A DNA stretch of 64,000 nt from an uncultured Desulfobacter sp. Lineage in GTDB: Bacteria; Desulfobacterota; Desulfobacteria; Desulfobacterales; Desulfobacteraceae. The stretch covers positions 2,072,501 through 2,136,500 of the forward strand of contig NZ_OY761445.1 of NCBI RefSeq assembly GCF_963664415.1. Reading direction: 5' to 3'. A program made the translations under genes and the position numbers. The notes below the pieces were generated by a model. It saw nothing but the letters and a program-made list of their open reading frames with translations. It was not told the origin of the DNA and did no database searches. Of this stretch, positions 8,602 to 16,086 are shown piece after piece (within the stretch, counting starts at the first letter, position 1; every line of letters begins with the position of its first letter).

Positions 8602-8997
8602 TTATTTCCCTTCGTTAATTAAAGCACCTCCCTTTTCAACTACTTCTAAAATGACGGAATTATCAATCTCTGTTTGCCCTTTATTAAATCCCAAATCCTC
8701 AATACTAAGATGAATGAAATTATTAAAACCATTTTTTTCAAGACACTTTTGAGCGCAATTCATTGGACATCCATCAATAGCAAGAATAGTATGTGCAGAC
8801 TGTGTCATCTGCATAATCTTGTTCACTTGCCCACCAATTCCAACTAAACAAAACATTTTACCCATACCTTTTTGTGTCATTCTGCGCGCTGCTTTATCAG
8901 CTAACTCACCGACATCTGCAGCACCTGAACAAGAAAATATTAACTTTTCTCTGTTACTCACCCCACACCCACTCATTTTTTTTGTTTCATTTGCCAT
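8602..8997 (-). CDS. DGC-domain putative metal-binding protein
   Basis: This 131-residue protein carries the family signature DGCPMNCAQKC (about residues 75-85) together with an early FSCSGAADVGELADKAAR motif, both typical of the DGC domain (PF08859), a small cytosolic domain thought to bind zinc or another thiophilic metal. AAAGGAGGTG precedes the ATG by a standard distance. It is divergent from a LysR regulator with a shared 126-bp intergenic region, so it is the likely regulatory target. The pair is AT-rich relative to most of the window. The exact reaction is unknown; a role in handling metals, thiols or selenium species is my inference only. Confidence 0.82.
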   Translation of the reverse strand: MANETKKMSGCGVSNREKLIFSCSGAADVGELADKAARRMTQKGMGKMFCLVGIGGQVNKIMQMTQSAHTILAIDGCPMNCAQKCLEKNGFNNFIHLSIEDLGFNKGQTEIDNSVILEVVEKGGALINEGK

Positions 8998-9037
8998 AGT
9001 AGCACCTCCTTTATTTTCAGATTTATAATTGATCCTC

Positions 9038-9070
9038 TTTAACGATTAATATATATTACCGTTCGTTAAA
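9038..9070. promoter_or_regulatory. Inverted repeat in the DGC/lysR divergent promoter
   Basis: TTTAACGA (9038-9045) and TCGTTAAA (9063-9070) form 8-bp arms 17 bases apart, midway between the two divergent starts. LysR-type regulators commonly bind such dyads next to their own gene, so this is the candidate operator for both genes. Confidence 0.5.
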
Positions 9071-9123
9071 AACGATTTATTTCGATGGCAATTATTTGTA
9101 TTTTCGATCAATGAGGTAAGTAT

Positions 9124-10011
9124 ATGGAATTAAAACAATTAAAAACGTTTCTCGTTGTAGCAGAGACATTAAATTTTACGAAAGCATCGGAACTTCTTTA
9201 TCTGGCTCAATCTTCAGTGTCAGCTCAAATCAAATCTTTAGAGGACGACCTTGAAATAAAACTCTTTGATCGCATAGGTCGCAGAATTTACCTGACAACT
9301 GCTGGAGAAAAACTCTATGGTTATGCGCAAAAAATGAAAGGAATGGAAGATGAAATCTATTCAGCAGTAAGTAATGAGGGTTTTGATCAAGGGTATTTAA
9401 CTATTCGTATCCCTGAAACTGTAGCTACAAAATATTTCCCTGATATCATAACCAGATATCATCAAGAATACCCGAGAGTACGAGTTGATTGTATTAATTG
9501 CTCCGACCATGCTTTGCCTCGAGAATTAAACTCCGGTCGAATAGATTTGGCTTTTTTAATGACAGACAGCCTACATATGGAAAATGTTAAAGTGCGTTAT
9601 CTCAAGAACGAAAAGATGGTTCTTGTTGGGTCGCCAAATCATCCATTAGTAAAGAATAGTTTGAAAGGAAAAACGATGAGTTTGGCTGATCTTGACCATC
9701 AAACTTTTTTACTTGCAACAACCGATTGAAGTTATCGTCGAGTATTCGAGCGGTCGCTCGAAAAACAAAAAATCACATATGATCTTTTTTTGTTTTCCAG
9801 CATGAATTCCCTTCAAAACTGTGTTGAAAAGGGGGTTGGGCTTACCGTATCTCCTGAAATAATGATTAATGATCTAGTGAAAACGAAAAAGGTAAAAACA
9901 ATCAGTATTCCCATTCAGGATACTTCCATTATTATGATTTACCATAAGGAAAAATGGTGTTCTCCTTTATTGCGACGCTTTATGGAAATTGCAGAGGATG
10001 TTGTTTCTTGA
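9124..10011 (+). CDS. LysR-type regulator with in-frame UGA, putative selenoprotein
   Basis: Read through one TGA (9727-9729, codon 202) the frame gives 295 residues, the normal LysR-type length, ending at TGA 10009-10011. Residues 1-60 are the winged helix-turn-helix (MELKQLKTFLVVAETLNFTK; ASELLYLAQSSVSAQIKSLE). About 90-290 is the co-inducer domain. The TGA falls where relatives carry cysteine in the conserved (G)CSYRxxFE segment (here D-TGA-SYRRVFERSLE), and a hairpin with a GGUC loop follows at 22 nt. Sequence after the TGA is typical LysR (CVEKGVGLTVSPE). I infer selenocysteine insertion, giving a redox- or metal-sensing regulator. The alternative is a simple nonsense mutation that leaves a 201-residue truncated protein. 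Confidence 0.7.
9727..9762 (+). promoter_or_regulatory. Putative bacterial SECIS element (UGA plus hairpin)
   Basis: After the UGA (9727-9729) there are 22 nt to the apical loop. The stem TTCGAGC (9745-9751) pairs perfectly with GCTCGAA (9756-9762) around the loop GGTC. Published bacterial SECIS rules (short stem, 3-14 nt loop with G among its first two bases, loop 16-37 nt from UGA) are satisfied, and the E. coli fdhF element also presents GGUC in its loop for SelB. Confidence 0.65.
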
Positions 10012-10012
10012 G

Positions 10013-10060
10013 ATCGGTTAGGTCAGGGGGCCTTTCAGCCCTTTGCCCATAGGAAACTTA
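10013..10060 (-). mobile_element. Stump of a group II intron 3' end (domain VI)
   Basis: The bases TCGGTTAGGTCAGGGGGCCT and the following TTTCAGCCCTTTGCCCATAGG closely match the 3' end of the intron at 6160-6200 (TCGGGTAGGTCAGGGGCCTT). No domain V follows; instead the sequence passes into a REP-type transposase. The homology begins right after the LysR stop codon, marking a former insertion site of a related intron whose body is lost. Confidence 0.6.
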
Positions 10061-10605
10061 CAACCCCTGGTTACCCAGACGCTGCTTCCCGGTGCTAAGA
10101 AGGCGTACGGACACCTTACGCATTCTTCTTTCGACCTGGCTTCTTTGGCCTGAGTCATCTGTCTCATCCATATGTGCCCCGGCGCTGCTCCATTTCCAAT
10201 CCTCAGGACATTTTACAAGACCGGCACGAACCGGGTTATACTCAATATACCGAGTGCATGCCAACAAGTAACGTTCTTCCATGATAAATGATGCAAACCT
10301 ACCCTGCCATAAATGGCCTCGCCAGCATTCCCAGAAATTGATCATTCTCGTATATCGTCGATGAGCCTCCCCGACGGCCAAATTTAATCCATCTTTGGTT
10401 TCAGGAACTGCGATAAGATGAATGTGATTGGGCATCAGGCAATAGGCCCATATCTCAACCCTATAGTTTTCACACCATTCCGCTATTAAAGCCAGATAGG
10501 CTTTAAAGTCCTGATCGCTGAAAACTGTCTGCTGCCTTCTATTTCCCCTTTGTGTAATATGATGGGGGGAAAACCCGGCGCCACTGCTCTTGCCATTCGT
10601 GCCAT
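10058..10605 (-). pseudogene. REP-associated tyrosine transposase (Y1/HUH), frameshifted
   Basis: The HUH motif (MPNHIHLIAVPE) and catalytic tyrosine region (RYIEYNPVRAGLV) identify a TnpA_REP-like single-strand nuclease. The natural start is ATG at 10605 (MARMARAVAPGFP), but a run of six C on the coding strand shifts the frame before HHITQRGNRRQQ; four C would keep it open. The remaining frame extends upstream without a credible start. The C-terminus is also shorter than usual and abuts the intron stump. The gene is probably dead, although a downstream frame keeps both catalytic motifs. Confidence 0.75.
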
Positions 10606-10768
10606 GGGATGTAGTTAAGCATGTAGTATAATTTCTGTCAATGAGTAAGGATGTCCCAGATTTACCAGATTTAAAATCATTGACTGAATAGTAAAATATT
10701 GGCATCGTAAAAAAGCTGCTGGGCTATAGAGCATTACCAGACGCTCTCAATAATTATGCATGTCTACA

Positions 10769-12085
10769 CTATTTAGAAAAAATCATTTCTCTTAGGCCCT
10801 TGGGCAACTTATTATACACCTTTACCGGTGTGGTCATGGGACGCTTATGATCAATTTTTAAACCTGCAGCGACACGATTGGGATCTGAAAGATCAATTGG
10901 GTCAGGCCGGTGCTTCAAAGCCCCCCCCCGATCATCACTGAATACAAGTAGGATTGGACCTTTGGAATCAATTATATAAGCCATTTGTCCATTACTTAAA
11001 AACACCACACTTCCTGGAGGGTATATTCCCACCACGCTTATAAAAGACAGCAGGACCTTTTGAACCAGTTTCCCTTTCGTTGCATATTTAGTAAACAGAT
11101 CCGTGACCACTTCAATGGGATTAAATGCATTTTTATAACACCTAACAGATGTCAATGCATCATAGATATCCGCCAGTTTACACACTTTTACATAGGCAGG
11201 GATTTCTTCGGGCGCCACATCATTGGGATAACATCGTCCCTCATCCTTGAACATCGGCCCATGGTGCCATTTAACCGAATCAACGATCAGAGGATCATTA
11301 AGATGATTCTTTTCAAATACCTGCATCCCCAATTTATATGAATGGGTTTTTACAACTTCAAACTCTTCATCTGTTAAGGGGCCTTTTTTATTTAATATCT
11401 CTTCGGGAACTAAAACTTTGCCGGCATCGTGCATAAAATAGCCAATGGAAATTTCTTTAATTTTTTCCGGATAGTCCATCCCAAACTGTTTACCGTATTT
11501 ATTGATGAAATGCTTGATTACCGGGGTTCCGATGGTGCACACATTTATGGAATGGTTATACAGATAGTCGTCGTAGCTAAATATTTCACGGGTTAACAAC
11601 GAAAAGGCACTTTCATCGGTGTTTATAAAATCCAACAATTCCGTAACGGTATTTTCCACCTGGCCATAATCAAATTCACCACCCGTATCTTTGATATCAG
11701 AGATAACTTTTTTTATGTTTTTTTTGGCGTTCTCAAATTTAACGGAGGCCTCTTTTTTGATTTGTTCAATTTGCTCTATTTTTTTATCAATCTCAGGCAG
11801 TTTAGATAGAACGTCCTTTGCAACAAGGTCGATTTGCTCCCCCCGTGTCAGTTTCAACTCTGTGCCTTGCTTATCCCAGGTACCGCCTCCTAATTTACGA
11901 CTGATTGGAAGCGTTTGAATCCCTTCTGCCCGTAATTTCAGCAAAATATTTTCATCTTTGATAGTGGTCGTTTTCTCAATTGTTTTCGTCTTTTTTGAGT
12001 TGTAGATATCTATACCGGTCCTGACACTTCCGCCCTGCTGAATAATTTTAATTAACCGGTCAATGGATGTATTTACATGTCCCAT
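10769..12085 (-). CDS. HD-GYP-type domain protein, degenerate motif
   Basis: The 438-residue cytosolic protein has a lysine-rich helical middle (about 90-135), then an HD-GYP-like domain: HDAGKVLVPEEIL, KTHSYKLG, HHGPMFKDEGRCYP, and KLADIYDALTSVRCYK. HD-GYP enzymes cleave cyclic di-GMP. Here the signature HHExxDGxGYP reads HHGPMFKDEGRCYP, so one motif glutamate and the first glycine of GYP are changed. The metal-binding H and D residues seem kept. It may be a weak phosphodiesterase or a c-di-GMP effector. A GAGGG ribosome site precedes the ATG. It is monocistronic on the minus strand. Confidence 0.85.
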   Translation of the reverse strand: MGHVNTSIDRLIKIIQQGGSVRTGIDIYNSKKTKTIEKTTTIKDENILLKLRAEGIQTLPISRKLGGGTWDKQGTELKLTRGEQIDLVAKDVLSKLPEIDKKIEQIEQIKKEASVKFENAKKNIKKVISDIKDTGGEFDYGQVENTVTELLDFINTDESAFSLLTREIFSYDDYLYNHSINVCTIGTPVIKHFINKYGKQFGMDYPEKIKEISIGYFMHDAGKVLVPEEILNKKGPLTDEEFEVVKTHSYKLGMQVFEKNHLNDPLIVDSVKWHHGPMFKDEGRCYPNDVAPEEIPAYVKVCKLADIYDALTSVRCYKNAFNPIEVVTDLFTKYATKGKLVQKVLLSFISVVGIYPPGSVVFLSNGQMAYIIDSKGPILLVFSDDRGGALKHRPDPIDLSDPNRVAAGLKIDHKRPMTTPVKVYNKLPKGLREMIFSK

Positions 12086-12357
12086 TTGAATTTGCCCTCA
12101 TAAAAAAGATAACCTGGTGATATGCATACCCTCATACATCAATGGCTCTTTCGCGGGGATTAAATTTTTAAATAGGCCCAGGAACAGATCTGTGCTTTTA
12201 CCTGCCGGAGTAACTAACCCAGCTACGCCCGGTAAGGATGGGGGATGCAAAAAATCCCCCATTTTGTTTGCTTTGTTATCCGTATTCTTTGTTGCAGTTT
12301 AGGGCACATATTTCAATCTTTTAAAAAAGGCCCTTTCCCAGCAGTTAAATTTATATT
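12086..12357. other. Intergenic region with structured sequence, no gene seen
   Basis: Between the HD-GYP start and the end of the sod gene there is no convincing gene. GC-rich patches (CCTGCCGGAG ... CGCCCGGTAAGG, 12200-12236) could fold, and an intrinsic terminator follows on the plus strand. I compared it with cyclic-di-GMP and other riboswitch consensus sequences from memory and found no match. It might encode a small plus-strand RNA. Confidence 0.4.
12238..12270 (+). terminator. Intrinsic terminator hairpin
   Basis: ATGGGGGAT (12238-12246) pairs with ATCCCCCAT (12254-12262) around a seven-base A-rich loop, and T-rich bases follow on the plus strand. In the minus direction it lies after the sod stop, but there it has no T-tract. 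Confidence 0.7.
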
Positions 12358-13047
12358 TTACCCGGCCAGATTGGCTTCTGCAAACGCCCAGTTAGCCAGA
12401 TGTTCCAAATATGTGTCGACATAGTCCGCTCTGCGATTCTGATAATCCAGATAATATGCATGTTCCCAGACATCAATAGTGAGAAGCGGAATCAGCCCTT
12501 GGGCAATCGGTGTATCAGCGTTTGAGGTTTTGATGATTTTCAGAGTATTGCCGTCTTGGACCAGCCATGCCCATCCGCTGCCGAACTGGGAGAGCGCTGC
12601 AGATGCAAAGGCTTCTTTAAATGCATAGAAACTTCCAAAATCCGCTTTAATTTTTTCGGCAATGATACCGGCAGGCTCACCGCCTCCTCCAGGTTTTATG
12701 CTGTTCCAGTAAAAGGTGTGGTTAAAGACCTGGGCGGCATTATTAAAAATACCTTTTTCCTCGGCATTGCCGTAGGTTTTCTGAATAATTTCCTCGATGG
12801 GCAGATCGGCGTAGGCCGTTCCCTTAATCAGCCCATTCAATTTTTTTACATAGCCGGCATGGTGCTTCCCATAGTGAATAAGAACGGTTTTTTCAGAAAT
12901 ATACGGTTCAAGGGCATCGGCTTTGAATGGTAGAGACTGCTGGATTACCATGCCCCCCCCAGGGCCTTTACAGCTGACACCGGTCATCTGCAACAGTGCA
13001 AAGGCACCCGCACCGGCTGAAAGTTTTAAAAATTTCCTTCTGTCCAT
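12358..13047 (-). CDS. sodB: Exported iron/manganese superoxide dismutase
   Basis: The 229-residue enzyme converts superoxide to oxygen and peroxide. The dismutase core carries the expected ligand segments: HYGKHHAGYV, NHTFYWNS, and the C-terminal DVWEHAYYLDYQNRR. The N-terminus MDRRKFLKLSAGAGAFALL is a twin-arginine signal, followed by TGVSC, a possible lipobox, so the protein is probably exported folded and may be lipid-anchored in the periplasm. AGGAGGGGG directly precedes the ATG. Export by Tat fits a periplasmic oxygen defence in an anaerobe; it is unusual next to the common cytosolic forms. Confidence 0.92.
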   Translation of the reverse strand: MDRRKFLKLSAGAGAFALLQMTGVSCKGPGGGMVIQQSLPFKADALEPYISEKTVLIHYGKHHAGYVKKLNGLIKGTAYADLPIEEIIQKTYGNAEEKGIFNNAAQVFNHTFYWNSIKPGGGGEPAGIIAEKIKADFGSFYAFKEAFASAALSQFGSGWAWLVQDGNTLKIIKTSNADTPIAQGLIPLLTIDVWEHAYYLDYQNRRADYVDTYLEHLANWAFAEANLAG

Positions 13048-13271
13048 TCCCCCTCCTTTTCTAATTTTGAAATTGATATCCTGACTCTTTTGTGCTCTCT
13101 TTTCAGACCTACATTACGGGAATGCTGCGTATCGATTCTTCGCAACGAGGTCAGTTTAGGCTCACGGCTTTGGCCTTGTCAATGAAAACCTGGTGGGGTA
13201 ACATTGGCCCGCAAAGCGCATAAATTTAAATGAAGTACCTATACGCAATTTAAACTAACAACTGAAAACCT

Positions 13272-15140
13272 ATGAATGAATACACGCTCATACAGATTTC
13301 CGGAATCCTGGTCGCAGCCACCGCCTGTCAGTGGCTGGCCTGGCGGGTAAAAATTCCAGGAATCGTTTTTCTTCTGGTTACCGGCATTTTGGCCGGTCCT
13401 GTATTGGGGCTTTTAAATCCCGAAAAAATGATGGGGGATCTTTTTTTCCCTTTTGTCTCCATGTCCGTGGCCCTGATTCTGTTTGAGGGCAGCCTGACTC
13501 TGAATTTTTCGGAAATCCGGGGGCTGCACATGGTGGTCCGAAACATGGTCTCTTTCGGCATGCTGGTCACCTGGATCATCACGGCCCTGGCCGCCCGGAT
13601 GGGCTTGGGCTTGTCCTGGCATATCAGCGTGCTTTTAGGTGCCATCACATCCGTAAGCGGCCCAACCGTAATCGTACCCATGCTGCGCACGGTCCGGCCC
13701 AACAAGAACATCGCCAATATCCTTAGATGGGAAGGTATCATTGTCGATCCCATCGGTGCGGCCATGGCCGTTTTAGCCTATGAATTCATTATCTCGGGTT
13801 CGGCCCAGCAGGCCATGGGGCATACCATCCTGGTGTTTATCCGGCTGATTGCCACGGGTACAGCCGTTGGCATGGTCTGTGGATATGGCTTTGGCATGGC
13901 CATACGCAAACACTGGATCCCCGAATTCATGCACAACCTGTTTGCCATATCCCTGGTACTTGGCGCGTTTGTGTTTTCCAATCATCTGCAGCATGAGGCG
14001 GGCCTGGTAGCGGTCACCGTTATGGGCATCTGGCTGGCCAATATGAAGGATGTGCCCATTGGGGATATTCTTGATTTCAAGGAACACATCAGTATTCTGC
14101 TGATTTCCGTCCTTTTTATCATGCTGGCTGCCCGGCTGTGTATCGATGAACTGGTCGCATTAGGCTGGGGAATGAGTTTTTTATTCATCGCCATTCAGTT
14201 TCTGGCCCGTCCCATGAACATCATGGTGTCCAGTATCGGCTCCACCCTTACCTGGCCCGAGCGACACATGCTGGCCTGGATTGCCCCGCGCGGGATTGTG
14301 GCGGCAGCTATTTCCGCATTATTTGCCACCCAATTAGAAAAGGCGGGGTTCCCGGATGCCGGGGTACTGGTCCCCCTGACCTTTTTTATTATTATTTCCA
14401 CGGTCATCGTGCAAAGCGTTACGGCACGCCCTATTGCCCGGTGGCTTAAGGTGGCCGAGCCGACCCCCAACGGTTTTATCATCTTCGGAGCCAATCAATT
14501 GGCGCGTGCCATCGGTAAAGCCTTAATGGATCTGGGATTTCAAATTCAGTTGGCTGACACCGGATGGGACCAGGTGATGAAGGCCAAAAACGAAGGTCTG
14601 CCCACATATTTCGGCAATCCCGTGTCGGAGCATGCAGACCGTCATATTCAGCTTGTGGGCATCCGGGGGGTACTCGCCCTGTTTCCCCATGAAGCGGCCA
14701 ACGTGGCCGTCGCCATTCATTATCGCCTGGAGTTCGGGGCAGATAAAATTTATATTCTGCAGTCCCGGCCCGAAGATAACCGGTCCACAGCGGACCGGAT
14801 GTCCATCGAAAATCATGGCAAAATCCTGTTTGGAGAAGCAGCTTCATATCCTGCGATGGCCACCGATCTGGCCAGGGGTGGGCATATTATCACCACAAAG
14901 CTGACGGAAAAATTTACCATGGAGCAATTCACAAAAAAACACGGCGAAAAAGCATTGCCGTTGTTTGCCGTGGACAAAAACAATCGGCTTCATGTGTATG
15001 CCCACGAAAGTCAAATCAATCCTGAATCCGGCTGGTCGCTGGTATATATGCTGAAAAATGGAGAAGGCAGTCACTCAGGGACTGGAGAAGATAAACACCC
15101 CATTGATCCCGCCCGATTGAAAAAGGGATACAGTGTCTGA
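13272..15140 (+). CDS. Cation/proton antiporter with RCK (TrkA-N) domain
   Basis: This 622-residue protein is a CPA1/NhaP-type exchanger. About a dozen membrane segments occupy residues 1-395; the ion path signature is seen in GAITSVSGPTVIVP, LRWEGIIVDPIGAAMAVLAYE and WIAPRGIVAAAIS. From about 400 onward a cytosolic nucleotide-binding TrkA-N domain follows (FIIFGANQLARAIGKALMDLG), suggesting control by NAD(H). It exchanges Na+ or K+ for protons across the inner membrane for pH or salt homeostasis; which cation cannot be decided. It stands alone; no strong ribosome-binding site is seen. Confidence 0.88.
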   Translation: MNEYTLIQISGILVAATACQWLAWRVKIPGIVFLLVTGILAGPVLGLLNPEKMMGDLFFPFVSMSVALILFEGSLTLNFSEIRGLHMVVRNMVSFGMLVTWIITALAARMGLGLSWHISVLLGAITSVSGPTVIVPMLRTVRPNKNIANILRWEGIIVDPIGAAMAVLAYEFIISGSAQQAMGHTILVFIRLIATGTAVGMVCGYGFGMAIRKHWIPEFMHNLFAISLVLGAFVFSNHLQHEAGLVAVTVMGIWLANMKDVPIGDILDFKEHISILLISVLFIMLAARLCIDELVALGWGMSFLFIAIQFLARPMNIMVSSIGSTLTWPERHMLAWIAPRGIVAAAISALFATQLEKAGFPDAGVLVPLTFFIIISTVIVQSVTARPIARWLKVAEPTPNGFIIFGANQLARAIGKALMDLGFQIQLADTGWDQVMKAKNEGLPTYFGNPVSEHADRHIQLVGIRGVLALFPHEAANVAVAIHYRLEFGADKIYILQSRPEDNRSTADRMSIENHGKILFGEAASYPAMATDLARGGHIITTKLTEKFTMEQFTKKHGEKALPLFAVDKNNRLHVYAHESQINPESGWSLVYMLKNGEGSHSGTGEDKHPIDPARLKKGYSV

Positions 15141-15157
15141 TTTCAAACGATTAGGTT

Positions 15158-15469
15158 TTACCCGGCATCTGCCGAATCCATTATTTCTAAATATCTTGAA
15201 CAACGTGAAGTCACCTCGGATACATCCATCCCAAAATGATTGAGAAGCCGAATCACCTGCAGCGGCCGACAGTGGTCACCGGCCTCAAGTGCTGCAAAAT
15301 CTTCCGGATCAATATCCAGAAACGCCAATATTTCATCCCGGGTCTTTTTATTTTGCGCCATTCGGGCCACAACATTCATTGTTGCCGTGCAGATATGACA
15401 TTCCTTAGTATAAAGGGATAGAAACGGCTTATCATTAAACTTCTCGTTCAGCAGTTCTTTAAGAAACAT
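15158..15469 (-). CDS. Antitoxin-like protein with helix-turn-helix
   Basis: The start at 15469 (MFLKELLNEKFNDKPF) overlaps the toxin gene's 3' end by eleven bases, as in many toxin-first (HigBA-like) pairs. The product has 103 residues. Residues 35-85 (NVVARMAQNKKTRDEILAFL; PEDFAALEAGDHCRPLQVIR) look like an XRE-type helix-turn-helix. A CHIC pair lies near residue 25. It would neutralise the upstream toxin and repress the operon. A longer in-frame extension exists upstream but is only the shadow of the toxin gene. Confidence 0.72.
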   Translation of the reverse strand: MFLKELLNEKFNDKPFLSLYTKECHICTATMNVVARMAQNKKTRDEILAFLDIDPEDFAALEAGDHCRPLQVIRLLNHFGMDVSEVTSRCSRYLEIMDSADAG

Positions 15470-15848
15470 CACGGCTAATTTTCTCCAGTTTTTTTTTAGA
15501 TATCCGGGACAAAAACTCATCTCGATATGCGATGACCTGATCAATATATTTTTCAGGCACTTTACGTGTATTTTTGAAAAACACATCATACAATACGATG
15601 AATTTTTGATAGCAAAAAAAATAGAGTACCCGGATTCGATCCCGGGATAAGGTAAAACGAAGTTCATGAACCCCGTCATGCAGCAAATCCGCATAAGGCC
15701 TTGGCAGGGTCGGGCCATGCTCTTCCAGCAGTCCAAGCAGTCTTAACAACTTTACCTGATGCTTCTCAGGACAGGAATTGATAAAGTCCGTAATCGGGCA
15801 GGCGTGTTCCATACCATCACAAAAAAGTACTCTCCACTTTGGTTTCAT
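15459..15848 (-). CDS. RelE/ParE-superfamily toxin (HigB/Gp49-like)
   Basis: The 129-residue basic protein has the Gp49-like pattern: ITDFINSCPEKHQVKLLRLL, then LLHDGVHELRFTLSRDRIRVLYFF and a lysine-rich tail (FFKNTRKVPEKYIDQVIAYR). This matches phage-derived Gp49/HigB mRNA interferases. It is the first gene of a two-gene toxin-antitoxin operon. The family usually cleaves ribosome-bound mRNA; this is inference from the fold. Confidence 0.82.
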   Translation of the reverse strand: MKPKWRVLFCDGMEHACPITDFINSCPEKHQVKLLRLLGLLEEHGPTLPRPYADLLHDGVHELRFTLSRDRIRVLYFFCYQKFIVLYDVFFKNTRKVPEKYIDQVIAYRDEFLSRISKKKLEKISRDVS

Positions 15849-15877
15849 ACTCTATCCCTTATCCCACATGCTGCATC

Positions 15878-15906
15878 TTGACAACAAAAAATCGATATGC
15901 TTTAAC
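15878..15906 (+). promoter_or_regulatory. Candidate sigma-70 promoter upstream of TonB operon leader
   Basis: TTGACA (15878-15883) is followed after 17 bases by TTTAAC (15901-15906). It would start transcription near 15913, about 175 bases before the first operon gene, and before two hairpins (15908-15935 and 15974-16029). The -10 match is only partial. Confidence 0.4.
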
Positions 15907-15973
15907 GTGCAAAACGCGTCAAGAAGACGCATGCAACAAACTGTTTTATAGTACTCATAAAAAATTAACTGAA

Positions 15974-16029
15974 GCCAAGAAGGTAGAAGTGTCGAAATTT
16001 TCGATGCTACGGTCCTTTTTGGCTTTTTT
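15974..16029 (+). terminator. Terminator-like hairpin in the leader of the TonB operon
   Basis: GCCAAGAAGG (15974-15983) pairs with CCTTTTTGGC (16014-16023) with one G-U wobble, and TTTTTTATTTT follows. A smaller internal hairpin (TCGAAATTTTCGA) lies in its loop. It sits 58 bases before the DUF3450 start, so it would stop transcription before the operon unless read through. It could be an attenuator, or the end of an independent small RNA starting near 15913. Confidence 0.6.
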
Positions 16030-16086
16030 ATTTTCTATCTAATTCGTTTTTACTGAAGATATCAGTTTAAATGAAAACAGGAGAAG

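Noticed and set aside
12140..12240. Possible cyclic-di-GMP riboswitch upstream of the HD-GYP gene
   Set aside because: Some GGGTTA-like and GTAGC bases recall GEMM, but order and spacing of the conserved parts do not fit on either strand.
12117..12302. A 61-codon open frame between the HD-GYP and sod genes
   Set aside because: It runs through a terminator hairpin and has no ribosome-binding site.
15839..16042. A 67-codon open frame before the TonB operon
   Set aside because: It overlaps the promoter and terminator features and has no ribosome-binding site or protein character.
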